Shown here: positions 52,294-60,640 of the stretch, in pieces | Numbering within the stretch: position 1 is the first letter of the stretch | Layout: every line of letters begins with the position of its first letter | From: Sedimentisphaera salicampi | Lineage (GTDB): Bacteria; Planctomycetota; Phycisphaerae; Sedimentisphaerales; Sedimentisphaeraceae | Direction: 5' to 3' | Length of the DNA stretch: 64,000 bases | NCBI RefSeq assembly: GCF_002117005.1 | Contig: NZ_CP021023.1 | Span: 496,001 to 560,000, forward strand | Notes under the pieces: model-generated | The model's database searches: none | What the model was told of the DNA's origin: nothing | Seen by the model: the letters and a program-made list of their open reading frames with translations, nothing else | Made by a program: the position numbers and the translations under genes

Positions 52294-53481
52294 ATGAGAA
52301 AGTGGATCGTACTAGTTGCAGGCGTCTTGATGCAGTCAGTATTGGGCGGGGTTTATGCTTGGAGCGTTTTTATACCCTCGCTAACCGAAGACTACGGGCA
52401 GAGCAACGGACAGGCCGGCATGATCTTCGGGATTAACATTGCAGTTTTCACAGTGGTTATGATTCCCTCAGGCAGACTTCTTGGAAGATTCTCTCCCCGA
52501 AAGATTGCCTTCACAGGAGCCCTGCTTTTTTCACTCGGGTATCTCACAGCATCAATCTCAGGCGGGAGCTATGCAGTGATTCTAGCAGGAATTGGAATTC
52601 TTGCTGGTGCAGGCATTGGGGCTGGATATGTTTGCCCGCTCACAGTTGGTATGAAATGGTTCCCCAACAACAAGGGGCTTGTTACGGGAGTGGTAGTTGC
52701 GGGATTCGGCGGCGGGGCAATTGCCTTAAGCTCCCTGTCAGAATATCTTCTAACCGCCCTCAATTGGAATGTGTTAGAGGTTTTTCGGCTCATTGGATAC
52801 GGCTTCGGCGGGCTTGCAATCGCAGCCAGCCTGCTTCTTAAAGAGCCTGATAAGGGAGCTGTTAAGCCGAAAAGTGAGAATTTAGAGGAGAAAGACATTT
52901 CAAGCTGCCTGCTTTCAAAACCTTTTATAATGCTCTGTGCAGGGATGTTTGCAGGTACTTTCGCAGGACTTCTTGTAATAGGAAACTTAAAGCCCATTCT
53001 CCTGAGCCTCGGTCTTACAAGCGAAACTGCTACTCTTGGAATTTCAATTTTCGCTGTAGGGAACGCATCAGGACGAATTATTTGGGGACAGATTCACGAT
53101 AAGTTAGGTGTACGCCCTACTGTTCTGGCCTCTCTGGGGGCTCTTGGTATCTCCGTCATTTTGTTTTTCATAGAGATGCCCGAACCCTTGCTGCTTGCAG
53201 CTACGCTGATAGTAGGCATAAACTTTGGTGCGTGCTTTGTTGTATATGCATCATCAATGGTATCACATTTCGGAACAAAACTTTTCCCAAGCCTGTACCC
53301 AATATGCTTTCTCTGGTACGGTCTTGCCGGTATCATAGGTCCAGGAGCAGGCGGCTGGATAGCTGACTCAACAGGAACTTTCACAATCGGCATAGCGGTA
53401 AGCAGTTTGATAGTTTTTGCGGCAATGGGAATCAACGCAATGGGTCTCAGATCCCCCAAACGAGCGGAAGAAACGGCTTAA
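52294..53481 (+). CDS. MFS transporter, OFA (oxalate/formate antiporter-like) family
   Basis: A 395-residue, 12-segment major facilitator protein. The N-terminal GGVYAWSVFIPSL, the GRLLGRFSPRKIAF loop and GAGIGAGYVCPLTVGMKWFPNNKG are typical of the OFA subgroup, whose known members move oxalate/formate or other small monocarboxylates. The substrate here is not known. The gene has a good AAAGGGTTAAT ribosome binding site and is followed at 20 bp by the HAD phosphatase gene, so the two are probably co-transcribed. Confidence 0.82.
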   Translation: MRKWIVLVAGVLMQSVLGGVYAWSVFIPSLTEDYGQSNGQAGMIFGINIAVFTVVMIPSGRLLGRFSPRKIAFTGALLFSLGYLTASISGGSYAVILAGIGILAGAGIGAGYVCPLTVGMKWFPNNKGLVTGVVVAGFGGGAIALSSLSEYLLTALNWNVLEVFRLIGYGFGGLAIAASLLLKEPDKGAVKPKSENLEEKDISSCLLSKPFIMLCAGMFAGTFAGLLVIGNLKPILLSLGLTSETATLGISIFAVGNASGRIIWGQIHDKLGVRPTVLASLGALGISVILFFIEMPEPLLLAATLIVGINFGACFVVYASSMVSHFGTKLFPSLYPICFLWYGLAGIIGPGAGGWIADSTGTFTIGIAVSSLIVFAAMGINAMGLRSPKRAEETA

Positions 53482-53501
53482 ATTGTAATAGAGGGTTTAT
53501 T

Positions 53502-54032
53502 GTGAATAAAGCTGTATTTCTCGATAGAGATGGAACTCTGATTGAAGACAGAGGGCATCTCAGCTCGCCTGAAGAGGTTGTCTTCTTTGAAGAGACTTTC
53601 GACGCACTGATTAAGCTTCAGGTAAGTTTCAAGCTCTTTATTATTACATACCAGTCGGGGATTGGCAAGGGGCTGCTGGGGCAGAGAGATGTGGAATCAG
53701 TGAACGCTTATGTAAACAACACGCTGCTTGAGAAAGGCATTAAAATCACCGATACATACGTTTGCCCGCACAAAAATGAAGACTTTTGCAGCTGCAAAAA
53801 GCCAAATCCATTTTTTCTATGGAAATCAGCGGCAGATTATGGCATTAATATATTAGAGTCTTACAGTGTAGGGGACCATCCAAGCGATTACCATCTTGCT
53901 GAAGATGCCGGCGGAAAAGGAATATACGTTTTAACCGGGCACGGCATAAAGCATCTTAACGAGCTGCCCGAAAATGCATTAACTGTAAAAGATATCGGCG
54001 AAGCAGCCGATATAATACTCGCACAAAAATAA
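53502..54032 (+). CDS. HAD-IIIA phosphatase (GmhB/HisB-N type)
   Basis: A 176-residue haloacid dehalogenase-type phosphatase. The nucleophile motif FLDRDGTLIED is at residues 7-17, motif II at IITYQSG, and motif III/IV at KKPNPFF and SVGDHPSDYHLAEDAG. A zinc-type Cys/His set (CPHKNEDFCSCKKP) is typical of the D-glycero-D-manno-heptose 1,7-bisphosphate phosphatase GmhB, so a role in heptose or sugar-phosphate metabolism is likely. The start is GTG with a GAGGG ribosome binding site. It lies 20 bp after the MFS gene and 16 bp before the esterase gene. Confidence 0.82.
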   Translation: MNKAVFLDRDGTLIEDRGHLSSPEEVVFFEETFDALIKLQVSFKLFIITYQSGIGKGLLGQRDVESVNAYVNNTLLEKGIKITDTYVCPHKNEDFCSCKKPNPFFLWKSAADYGINILESYSVGDHPSDYHLAEDAGGKGIYVLTGHGIKHLNELPENALTVKDIGEAADIILAQK

Positions 54033-54048
54033 TTTAAAGGAGAGCCAA

Positions 54049-54879
54049 GTGAAATATTTAGTTATGAGCCTTTTGATTGCAGGTTCGCTTTTTTCTGCGG
54101 AGATTAAGCCTGATAAAATTATGGTTTATAAACATACAGAGCAGACAGATCTCACAATGCACATTTTCAATCCTGAAGAACATAAAAGCGGCGATAAAAC
54201 TCCCTGCATTGTATTCTTCTTTGGCGGAGGATGGGTATCCGGCAGTCCATCGCATTTCTACCAGCAAGCAGAATATCTTTCCTCAAGAGGGATGACTGCG
54301 ATGTGCGCAGACTACAGGACAAAAAACAAATACGAAACATCCCCCAAGGAATGCGTGAGAGACGGAAAATCAGCGATAAGGTGGGTACGTGCGAATGCAG
54401 ATGCACTCGGCGTAGACCCTAATATGATTGCAGCAGGCGGGGGAAGCGCAGGCGGGCATGTAGCCTCGGCAACGGCTGCTTTAGACGGATTTAACGAAAA
54501 AACAGACAATCTTGAAGTGAGCTGCCGCCCCAACGCACTCGTATTGTTCAATCCTGTTTTTGACAACGGCCCAAACGGCTATGGGTATGAAAGAGTGAAA
54601 GATTACTGGCGTGGTTTTTCTCCCCTTCATAACATTCATAAAGATATGCCTCAAGCAACTGTATTCCTTGGAACAAAAGATGATTTGATACCCGTTTCAA
54701 CTGCTGAGACATTCAAGACAAAAATGAACAAGCTCGGCAATAGGTGCGATTTGCACACCTACAAAGGATGCGAACACGGCTTTTTCAATAAGAAGAAATT
54801 TTACGTAACCCTGTTAGAGGCGGATAAGTTTCTTACCTCTCTTGGATATCTTGAAGGCAAGCCAACGCTGAAAAAATAA
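54049..54879 (+). CDS. Secreted alpha/beta-hydrolase, esterase-like
   Basis: A 276-residue exported hydrolase with a short signal peptide (about 1-17). FFFGGGWVSGSP provides the oxyanion hole, the nucleophile Ser is in GGGSAGGH (about residue 137), Asp in GTKDDLIPV and His in CEHGFFN. It belongs to the BD-FAE/lipase_3-like esterases often linked to removal of acetyl or feruloyl groups from plant and algal polysaccharides; its exact substrate is open. The start is GTG with an AAGGAG ribosome binding site. It is the third gene of a small operon with MFS and HAD genes. Confidence 0.82.
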   Translation: MKYLVMSLLIAGSLFSAEIKPDKIMVYKHTEQTDLTMHIFNPEEHKSGDKTPCIVFFFGGGWVSGSPSHFYQQAEYLSSRGMTAMCADYRTKNKYETSPKECVRDGKSAIRWVRANADALGVDPNMIAAGGGSAGGHVASATAALDGFNEKTDNLEVSCRPNALVLFNPVFDNGPNGYGYERVKDYWRGFSPLHNIHKDMPQATVFLGTKDDLIPVSTAETFKTKMNKLGNRCDLHTYKGCEHGFFNKKKFYVTLLEADKFLTSLGYLEGKPTLKK

Positions 54880-55048
54880 CGGCTTTAGGGCCGCTTACAA
54901 CCAAAAACAATATTTGCGTGAATTCGTAAAACACACAAAAATTAATCTATATGACGCTTGATTTTTATTGTGATTTAAAGTATCATTATTTGGGTTTATA
55001 ATACTTGTTAATGTCTGTTTGTATTTCTTAATTTTAGAAGGTGAAAAA

Positions 55049-56287
55049 ATGGCAAAGAAAACAATTGCTGATATCAAAGTGGAAGGCAAAAAAGTACTTA
55101 TACGTTGCGACTTTAATGTGCCTTTGAACGACAACAGAGAGATTACCGATGACGCTAGAATTACCAAGGCTCTCCCGAGCATAAACAAGGCTCTTGAAGG
55201 CGGGGGAAGTGTAATACTTATGAGCCATCTGGGACGGCCGAAAGGCGAAAGGAATATGGATTTCTCGCTTGCACCCGTAGCCCAAAGGCTCTCAGAGCTT
55301 CTGGGCAAAGACGTCATTTTCGTTGAGGACTGCATAGGCAGCGATGTTCAGGCAAAGGCTGCAAGCCTAAAGCCGGGGAATGTTATGCTGCTCGAAAACC
55401 TCAGATTCCACAAGGCCGAGACTATAAAAGACAAAGCTGCCAAGGAGGACGAGCAGCTCAGAGAAGCGAAAGATAACTTTGCGAAAGAGATCGCCGGCCT
55501 TGCAGATATTTACGTATGCGATGCCTTCGGAACAGCACACAGAGACAACGCCTCAATGCTTACGGTTCCCCAGATGATGACAGGTAAACCTTGCGTTGCG
55601 GGTTTCTTGATTGAGAAAGAGATAAAATTCCTCGGCGATACAATTGAAGCAGGCGATAAACCTTTTGTTGCGATTCTCGGTGGAGCGAAAGTCTCAGATA
55701 AGCTTCAGGTAATTGAAAACCTCATGGACAAGGTAAACACCATCATAATCGGCGGAGGTATGTCATTTACATTCGCCAAAGCAATGGGCGAAAATATCGG
55801 AAGCAGCCTTTGCGAAGAAGACTTTGTTGAAAAGGCCGGTGAGCTTATGGAAAGAGCCAAAGACGGCAACTGCGAGATCCTCCTGCCTGTTGACACAGTG
55901 GAAGCGAAGGAATTCAAAGCGGACGCTGAGCATAAGGTTGTGGAAGGAAGCATTGATGACGGCTGGTTAGGGCTTGATATTGGGCCTAAGACCTCAGAGA
56001 TGTTTGCCGATAAAATCAAAAACGCAAAGACCGTTGTATGGAACGGGCCGATGGGAGTATTTGAAATGGAAGCGTTTGCTAAAGGCACTAAGGCTGTAGC
56101 TTATGCACTGGCAGAGGCTACAGAAGCCGGAGCAAGAACCGTAATCGGAGGCGGAGACAGCGCAAGCGCGATAAAGGTCCTCGGGCTCGAGGATAAAGTA
56201 AGCCACGTTTCAACCGGAGGCGGGGCATCTCTTGAGATGATGGAAGGCAAGAAATTCGCATGCCTTGCCATCCTTGAAGATAAATAA
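55049..56287 (+). CDS. pgk: Phosphoglycerate kinase
   Basis: Transfers phosphate between 1,3-bisphosphoglycerate and ADP in glycolysis. The 412 residues include the substrate motif RCDFNVPL, SHLGRPKG, NLRFHKAE, DAFGTAHRDNAS, the nucleotide-domain GGAKVSDK and the C-terminal GGGDSASA. The ATG at 55049 has an AAGGTG ribosome binding site; an upstream in-frame start is rejected because MAKKTIADI is the usual kind of beginning. It is followed by a strong terminator, so it is probably transcribed alone. Confidence 0.98.
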   Translation: MAKKTIADIKVEGKKVLIRCDFNVPLNDNREITDDARITKALPSINKALEGGGSVILMSHLGRPKGERNMDFSLAPVAQRLSELLGKDVIFVEDCIGSDVQAKAASLKPGNVMLLENLRFHKAETIKDKAAKEDEQLREAKDNFAKEIAGLADIYVCDAFGTAHRDNASMLTVPQMMTGKPCVAGFLIEKEIKFLGDTIEAGDKPFVAILGGAKVSDKLQVIENLMDKVNTIIIGGGMSFTFAKAMGENIGSSLCEEDFVEKAGELMERAKDGNCEILLPVDTVEAKEFKADAEHKVVEGSIDDGWLGLDIGPKTSEMFADKIKNAKTVVWNGPMGVFEMEAFAKGTKAVAYALAEATEAGARTVIGGGDSASAIKVLGLEDKVSHVSTGGGASLEMMEGKKFACLAILEDK

Positions 56288-56300
56288 GAAAAACTCACTC

Positions 56301-56330
56301 GGGGCGGCAAAAACAGCCGCCCATTTTTTT
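56301..56330 (+). terminator. Terminator after pgk
   Basis: GGGCGGC-N7-GCCGCCC followed by A and seven T, directly before the ribosome binding site of the thioesterase gene. Confidence 0.9.
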
Positions 56331-56342
56331 CTTGGAGATGAG

Positions 56343-56750
56343 ATGTTTTCAAAAGTAGTAACCCCGCGTTTTGGAGATATAGACGGCCTGCGTCATATCA
56401 ACAACTGCGTTATTCCCCAGTGGTTCGAGCAGGCAAGAAATCCCTTATTTGAAATATTTGTGCCGGATTTGAGCCTCGATCCCTCAAACTGGAATATGAT
56501 AATGGCGCATATAGATTTCGACTTCCTCGGCCAAATGTATTTCGGTACGGATGTGCAAATCAGAACATACATCTCAAAGATTGGGAATTCATCCTTCCAT
56601 TTATACCAGCAGGCCCTGCAGAACGACAAATTATGCGTAGAGGGGAATGCCGTTATCGTGCATTATGATTTTTCTCTGCAAAAGGCAGTTCGGATTCCTG
56701 ATGATATTAGAGAAGAGCTGAAAAAGCATCTATACAGCGATCATAGCTAA
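56343..56750 (+). CDS. Acyl-CoA thioesterase-like hotdog protein
   Basis: A 135-residue hotdog-fold protein of the 4-hydroxybenzoyl-CoA thioesterase/YbgC group. It has TPRFGDIDGLRHINNCVIPQWFEQAR at the N-terminus, with the usual Asp in GDIDGLRHIN. It likely hydrolyses an acyl-CoA or acyl carrier thioester; substrate unknown. The ATG at 56343 with GGAG upstream is chosen; an in-frame upstream start would lie within the pgk coding region and span the terminator. It overlaps the convergent ogt gene by 4 bp. Confidence 0.82.
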   Translation: MFSKVVTPRFGDIDGLRHINNCVIPQWFEQARNPLFEIFVPDLSLDPSNWNMIMAHIDFDFLGQMYFGTDVQIRTYISKIGNSSFHLYQQALQNDKLCVEGNAVIVHYDFSLQKAVRIPDDIREELKKHLYSDHS

Positions 56751-57259
56751 ACACTAACGCCCTCAAGCCTCAGCATCCGAAGTTTCAATAAGTTACCACT
56801 GCTTCCCATAAAGCCTCCAAGTGATCCGTCTTTTTTGATCACTCTGTGGCAGGGAATAATAACAGGCAGAGGATTGTTTGCAAGCGCTCTGCCAGCCGGC
56901 CTTGCTTTGCCCTTCTGCCCTGCTTTATCCGCCAAATCGGCATAGGTGCAGATGCTGCCGTATTTTATCCTCGCCGCTGCTTTTAGTATATCCTTTGAGA
57001 AGCCTTCTGCATTAAGCTTAATTTTCAAATCACTGAAATCAACTTGCCTGCCCTGAAAGTAAAGAATAATTTTTTCAGCCGCATAACCAGGAACCTTGTA
57101 AGAAGAACTATATCGTTCTGTTATGCTCAAAACATCCTCTTTGCTGTCAGCAGGAAGAATCACTCGGCAAATTATGCCGGCTGATTCCACAATGCCCGCC
57201 CAGCCTAATTCTGTTTTGAAAACCTGATGTTCAAACTTATTTTCTGGCATTTTCTGCAT
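56747..57259 (-). CDS. ogt: Methylated-DNA-protein cysteine methyltransferase
   Basis: Repairs O6-alkylguanine by irreversible transfer of the alkyl group to its active-site Cys. The 170-residue protein has the helix-turn-helix region TYADLADKAGQKGKARPAGRALANNPLP and the signature IPCHRVIKKDG with the reactive Cys, followed by GGFMGSSGNLLKLRML. The start at 57259 overlaps the end of the upstream MFS gene by 23 bp; ATG 57250 is an alternative. Confidence 0.93.
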   Translation of the reverse strand: MQKMPENKFEHQVFKTELGWAGIVESAGIICRVILPADSKEDVLSITERYSSSYKVPGYAAEKIILYFQGRQVDFSDLKIKLNAEGFSKDILKAAARIKYGSICTYADLADKAGQKGKARPAGRALANNPLPVIIPCHRVIKKDGSLGGFMGSSGNLLKLRMLRLEGVSV

Positions 57260-58559
57260 ATCGTTCTTGCGGATTGCCTGTAAAAAATGCTGATATAAAT
57301 ATTATAATTGGGAAAACTGTAAAAGAAAGCAAAACATTGCTGTATGTCCCGAAGAAACCCTTAAGCAGGCTGAAAAGCCAAGGGCCGGCTGCTGTTGATA
57401 TTACCAGCATCGACATTGTAAGACCGTTAATTGCCCCGAGGTGTTTTCTCCCGAAAAATCTTGCCCAAGCTACAGTTCTCAGTGTATTAAAAAGGCCTCC
57501 GCTTGTCCCGAAACCAGCCATAAACATCACCCTGCCATAAAGCTTGTCCCAGTTTGCGGTTCCTATGATTGCAAAGGTTATAGCGATCATAAATATAAAC
57601 AGGATCTTTTTCATTTTCACTTTGTCGCTAAAGTATCCCCCAAGAAGATTGGAAAAAGCGCTGAAAAAAGACATAGGCATATAAAGGCCGAAAGCCTGCT
57701 GGGCTGTAAGGCCTGCTTCCATTCCAATTGCCTCAGTATGGAATGAGATTGAAGTTGTAAGAAGGGCGCTCAATGCCACTGCAAAGGTGTATATCCAGAA
57801 TTCAACAGTTTTAACCGCCTGCGACCTTGTAAAATCAAAATATTCATCCGCAACCTCCCCGCTTTTCTCTCTTGCCTTTTGATAATTCGGGCCGTCAACG
57901 TGCATGCCGCAGTCCTCGGGATTATCACGGAACATAACAAAAGCAATGATACTCATTCCTATCCCGACAGCCGCAGATAAGGCTATATACGTGCTGCTCC
58001 AGCCTATATTTCCGACCATAAGACCAAGCGGTTTGGGGGAGGCATTAAACCCGAATGAGACTACAATCCCGCTCAATGCGGCTGTAAGCCCCCTTCTATG
58101 CTCAAACCATCTGGCCATAGTAACTCGGGAGCTCATTGTCATGCAGCCCTGTCCTGAGAAACGCATAAATGTGAAGCATAGGCAGACTGCCGCAAAGGCA
58201 AGGCCGAACTGACCCGCAAATTCAGCAAAGCGGTCTATCTGACTCATCAAAAGGCATGCCAATCCAAGCAGAAAAGCAGAAATTGTACCCATAATCCTGC
58301 CGCCGAGTTTGTCTATCATCTTCCCTGCAAAGGGAAGCATAAAACTGCTCAGCAGTGTACCAACCAGATAGGCCTTGCTCAAATCTTTTCTTGAAAGCCC
58401 AACAGCCTCCCTCAGCGGCTCTGTGAACACGCTGAAGCCTATCGTCTGCCCGGGCACACTCATAACTACCCCGATAGCGCATACTGCAACGATCACCCAT
58501 CCATAGAAAAACGGGATCTTTGCAGGCTTAAAAGGAAAGTTTACTAACTTGGTACTCAA
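57237..58559 (-). CDS. MFS transporter, monocarboxylate/OFA-like
   Basis: A 440-residue, 12-segment major facilitator protein: FFYGWVIVAVCAIGVVMSVPGQTIGFSVFTEPL at the start, GKMIDKLGGRIMGT as the TM2-3 loop, and a second half beginning SQAVKTVEFWIYTFAVALSALL. It resembles OxlT/monocarboxylate porters; substrate unknown. The start is uncertain. TTG at 58559 is the only start that keeps the first membrane segment, and no good ribosome binding site precedes it. Its leader overlaps the candidate small RNA at 58598-58717, so its expression may depend on read-through of that terminator. Confidence 0.75.
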   Translation of the reverse strand: MSTKLVNFPFKPAKIPFFYGWVIVAVCAIGVVMSVPGQTIGFSVFTEPLREAVGLSRKDLSKAYLVGTLLSSFMLPFAGKMIDKLGGRIMGTISAFLLGLACLLMSQIDRFAEFAGQFGLAFAAVCLCFTFMRFSGQGCMTMSSRVTMARWFEHRRGLTAALSGIVVSFGFNASPKPLGLMVGNIGWSSTYIALSAAVGIGMSIIAFVMFRDNPEDCGMHVDGPNYQKAREKSGEVADEYFDFTRSQAVKTVEFWIYTFAVALSALLTTSISFHTEAIGMEAGLTAQQAFGLYMPMSFFSAFSNLLGGYFSDKVKMKKILFIFMIAITFAIIGTANWDKLYGRVMFMAGFGTSGGLFNTLRTVAWARFFGRKHLGAINGLTMSMLVISTAAGPWLFSLLKGFFGTYSNVLLSFTVFPIIIFISAFFTGNPQERYAENARK

Positions 58560-58597
58560 AACAATTTTATCTTTCAGCAGTATAATTTTTGTTGCAC

Positions 58598-58626
58598 AAA
58601 AAAAGAGCGGTGTCGTTGGACACCGC
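58598..58626 (-). terminator. Terminator of the candidate small RNA and tyrA
   Basis: On the minus strand GCGGTGTC-N4-GACACCGC (58607-58626) is followed by TC and seven T. Confidence 0.85.
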
Positions 58627-58717
58627 CCCCAGCTTTTGAGGCAAAGCTGGTTGTTAAGGAGGAGGAGGTCAAAATGTTTTAGAGGAGTAGTAGGTTTTTG
58701 TGAGCTTTACTATCCAA
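58598..58717 (-). ncRNA. Candidate small RNA with exposed anti-Shine-Dalgarno repeats
   Basis: Between tyrA and the MFS gene, a promoter is followed by about 120 nt and a strong terminator. The RNA would have a single-stranded 5' part with CCUACUACUCCUC and GACCUCCUCCUCCUUAAC, an 8-bp hairpin CCAGCTTT-N6-AAAGCTGG (58629-58650), and the terminator stem. The CCUCC repeats are complementary to GGAGG ribosome binding sites. No coding frame fits. It could instead be an attenuated leader of the MFS gene. Confidence 0.5.
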
Positions 58718-58723
58718 CTTGGT

Positions 58724-58752
58724 ATTCTACGGTGTTCTTATTGCAATATCAA
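58724..58752 (-). promoter_or_regulatory. Promoter of the candidate small RNA
   Basis: On the minus strand TTGATA (58747-58752), a 17-bp spacer and TAGAAT (58724-58729), directly downstream of the tyrA stop. Confidence 0.6.
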
Positions 58753-58774
58753 GGATAAATTAGTTAAAATCAAA

Positions 58775-59620
58775 TTATTTATTAATTTTTTTTCTGTACT
58801 CTCTCGCTTGCTCAAAAAAATCACGAAGCTCAGATAAGTAATTGTTGGAAATGAAAAACTTGAGTTTCTCCAGCTTTTCTATTATCCCGTCTAGACTGTT
58901 AAGCATATTTTCTGAATTTGTCATAAAAATATCTGTCCAGATATCAGAATCACCCTCCGCAATTCTGGTTGTATCGCGGAATCCCTTGCCTGCATACTTT
59001 ATAAATTCCTCGGGAGTTGAGAGCACCATAGCTGCCGCAGCAGCGTGCGGAAGATGGCTCAAAACAGCATATATACTGTCATGACGAGCGGCAGTCATAA
59101 TTGATGTCTGCATCCCCAAGGCCTCCCAAAAATCGCTGAGAAAAGAAATTTTCTCCTCACAGACCGATTCACTCGGGGTAATAATGCATCTTGCGCCTTC
59201 AAAACAAACATCACAGGCGTTGTCTATTCCGGACTTTTCAGAACCTGCAATTGGATGTGAACCTATAAAAACGCCATTGCCCAGAATGTCTTCCGCCCAT
59301 TCTGAGACAATAACTTTAGTAGATCCAACGTCGGTAACAACAGTTTTCTCATCCACGAATTGTGAAATTTTGCTGAAAATTGATTTAAAAGTTCCCACTG
59401 GAGCAGCAGCGATAATCAACTCTGCATCTTCAACACAGTCTTCTATTTCTGCCGCATACTTATCTGCAAAGCCGAGTTTCACTGCCTTGGCGGCGTTCGC
59501 GGAGGATTTATCGTAATAGGAAACCCTGCAGCCATGAAGGCGTTCTTTAACCGCCTTGCCTACAGCGCCGCCTATAAGGCCTGCTCCAATAATAGAAACT
59601 TTTTTTAAGTTTTTGGGCAT
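58775..59620 (-). CDS. tyrA: Prephenate dehydrogenase
   Basis: Oxidatively decarboxylates prephenate to 4-hydroxyphenylpyruvate for tyrosine synthesis. The 281 residues start with the nucleotide-binding GAGLIGGAVG, followed by TDVGSTK, the catalytic His region IGSHPIAGSEKSG and the helical dimerisation domain with LSHLPHAAAAA and GFRDTTRIAEGD. No chorismate mutase or ACT domain is fused. Cyclohexadienyl (arogenate) activity cannot be excluded. It overlaps the preceding N-acetyltransferase gene by 16 bp. Confidence 0.93.
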   Translation of the reverse strand: MPKNLKKVSIIGAGLIGGAVGKAVKERLHGCRVSYYDKSSANAAKAVKLGFADKYAAEIEDCVEDAELIIAAAPVGTFKSIFSKISQFVDEKTVVTDVGSTKVIVSEWAEDILGNGVFIGSHPIAGSEKSGIDNACDVCFEGARCIITPSESVCEEKISFLSDFWEALGMQTSIMTAARHDSIYAVLSHLPHAAAAAMVLSTPEEFIKYAGKGFRDTTRIAEGDSDIWTDIFMTNSENMLNSLDGIIEKLEKLKFFISNNYLSELRDFFEQAREYRKKINK

Positions 59621-60075
59621 TTTTCAACCGAAGTAACTACTGCGATCTCATCACAATGCTCTTGTTTCGGGCAATTAGCGCAGTCGCTCCATACTTTCAT
59701 CGGAAGCCTGCCTTTCTCTACGGTTTCAAAACCGCATTTCAAAAAGAAATCTTCTTCAAGAGTAAGGGCGAAAACCTTTTTTATTCCGAGTTCAGAGGCG
59801 ATTTGCATATGCTTCTGCACTATTGCCTTACCTAAACCTTTGCCTGCATATCTTTTATTAACAGCAAGACTCTTAATCTCTGCAAGGTCTTTTGAGACAA
59901 CCGACAGTGCCCCGCAGCCAGCAATTACACCCTCTTGCTCAGCAACCACAAAGCTCATAATATCTTCATAAACCCTTGAGAGGGACCTAAAAAGCATTCT
60001 GTCAAGCTCTGCATAATGCCTAATTAGTTTATGAATGCCCTCAGCATCGGAAATTTTTGCCTTGCGTATAGTCAT
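59605..60075 (-). CDS. Short GNAT N-acetylglutamate synthase-like acetyltransferase
   Basis: A 156-residue GNAT acetyltransferase. The acetyl-CoA loop is in RYAGKGLGKAIV (about residues 76-87), followed by the ALTLEEDFFLKCGF segment. The C-terminal CANCPKQEHCDEIAV is a pattern of short ArgA-type proteins that acetylate glutamate for arginine synthesis. The N-terminal amino-acid-kinase-like half of classical ArgA is absent. It is translationally coupled to tyrA, giving a small amino-acid unit. Another amino-acid substrate is possible. Confidence 0.75.
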   Translation of the reverse strand: MTIRKAKISDAEGIHKLIRHYAELDRMLFRSLSRVYEDIMSFVVAEQEGVIAGCGALSVVSKDLAEIKSLAVNKRYAGKGLGKAIVQKHMQIASELGIKKVFALTLEEDFFLKCGFETVEKGRLPMKVWSDCANCPKQEHCDEIAVVTSVEKCPKT

Positions 60076-60082
60076 AATAATT

Positions 60083-60117
60083 AAAAAAAATAGGCAACCT
60101 TAAAAACAGGCTGCCTA
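60083..60117 (-). terminator. Terminator after tatA
   Basis: On the minus strand the hairpin TAGGCAGCC...GGTTGCCTA (60091-60117) is followed by a T-run, between tatA and the acetyltransferase gene. Confidence 0.75.
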
Positions 60118-60146
60118 AATTATCTCAAATTGCCTAAAAGAATGAA

Positions 60147-60464
60147 TTAAGCCTGCTCTTTTTCCTGCTCCTGAGCTGCTGAATAATCTTCAGAATCATC
60201 TGAGGAATTAGAATCAGAGTAACTGTTATCGTTTCTTTTTACCTGCCCTTCAACATCTCTTATCTCAGACTCGATCTCATCAGTATCAATATCTTCAGAG
60301 ATCTGTTCTTTGGTTTCTTTAAGGCCTTCCTTGAACTCATTAACACTTTTTCCCATACCGCGTGCAATTTCAGGAAGCCTCTTGCCAAAGATGAGCACAG
60401 CAATTATTAAAATAATAATCAGCTCTTGAGGACCAAAATTTATAAAACCGAGAACGTATTCCAT
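60147..60464 (-). CDS. tatA: Twin-arginine translocase subunit TatA/TatB
   Basis: A 105-residue membrane protein of the Tat export channel. It has a single N-terminal hydrophobic helix (about residues 8-25) preceded by FGPQEL, the hinge FGKRLPEIARGMGKSVNEFK and an acidic, serine-rich disordered tail. The helix-hinge-amphipathic layout is that of TatA/E; TatB is less likely given its length. tatC is not in the window. It has a good AAGGGTGAG ribosome binding site and its own terminator. Confidence 0.9.
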   Translation of the reverse strand: MEYVLGFINFGPQELIIILIIAVLIFGKRLPEIARGMGKSVNEFKEGLKETKEQISEDIDTDEIESEIRDVEGQVKRNDNSYSDSNSSDDSEDYSAAQEQEKEQA

Positions 60465-60507
60465 TTTCTCACCCTTATATGAAACAAAATTTTCTTAACT
60501 TGTTTTA

Positions 60508-60536
60508 AATCTAACATTAAAAACTAATTTTGGCAA
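60508..60536 (-). promoter_or_regulatory. Possible tatA promoter
   Basis: On the minus strand TTGCCA (60531-60536), a 17-bp spacer and TAGATT (60508-60513). Confidence 0.4.
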
Positions 60537-60640
60537 GCCAAATATTTAAATATTAGTAAAGGTTTGCAAAATTATTCATTTACCACCATTTACTACGCTC
60601 AGAGCAGATAAAAGTTGGGCTGAAATGCAATAAACTTAAG

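Noticed and set aside
58661-58682. Very strong GGAGG ribosome binding site followed by ATG on the plus strand
   Set aside because: The frame is ATG-TTT-TAG, only two codons. The sequence is better explained as the complement of the C-rich small RNA.
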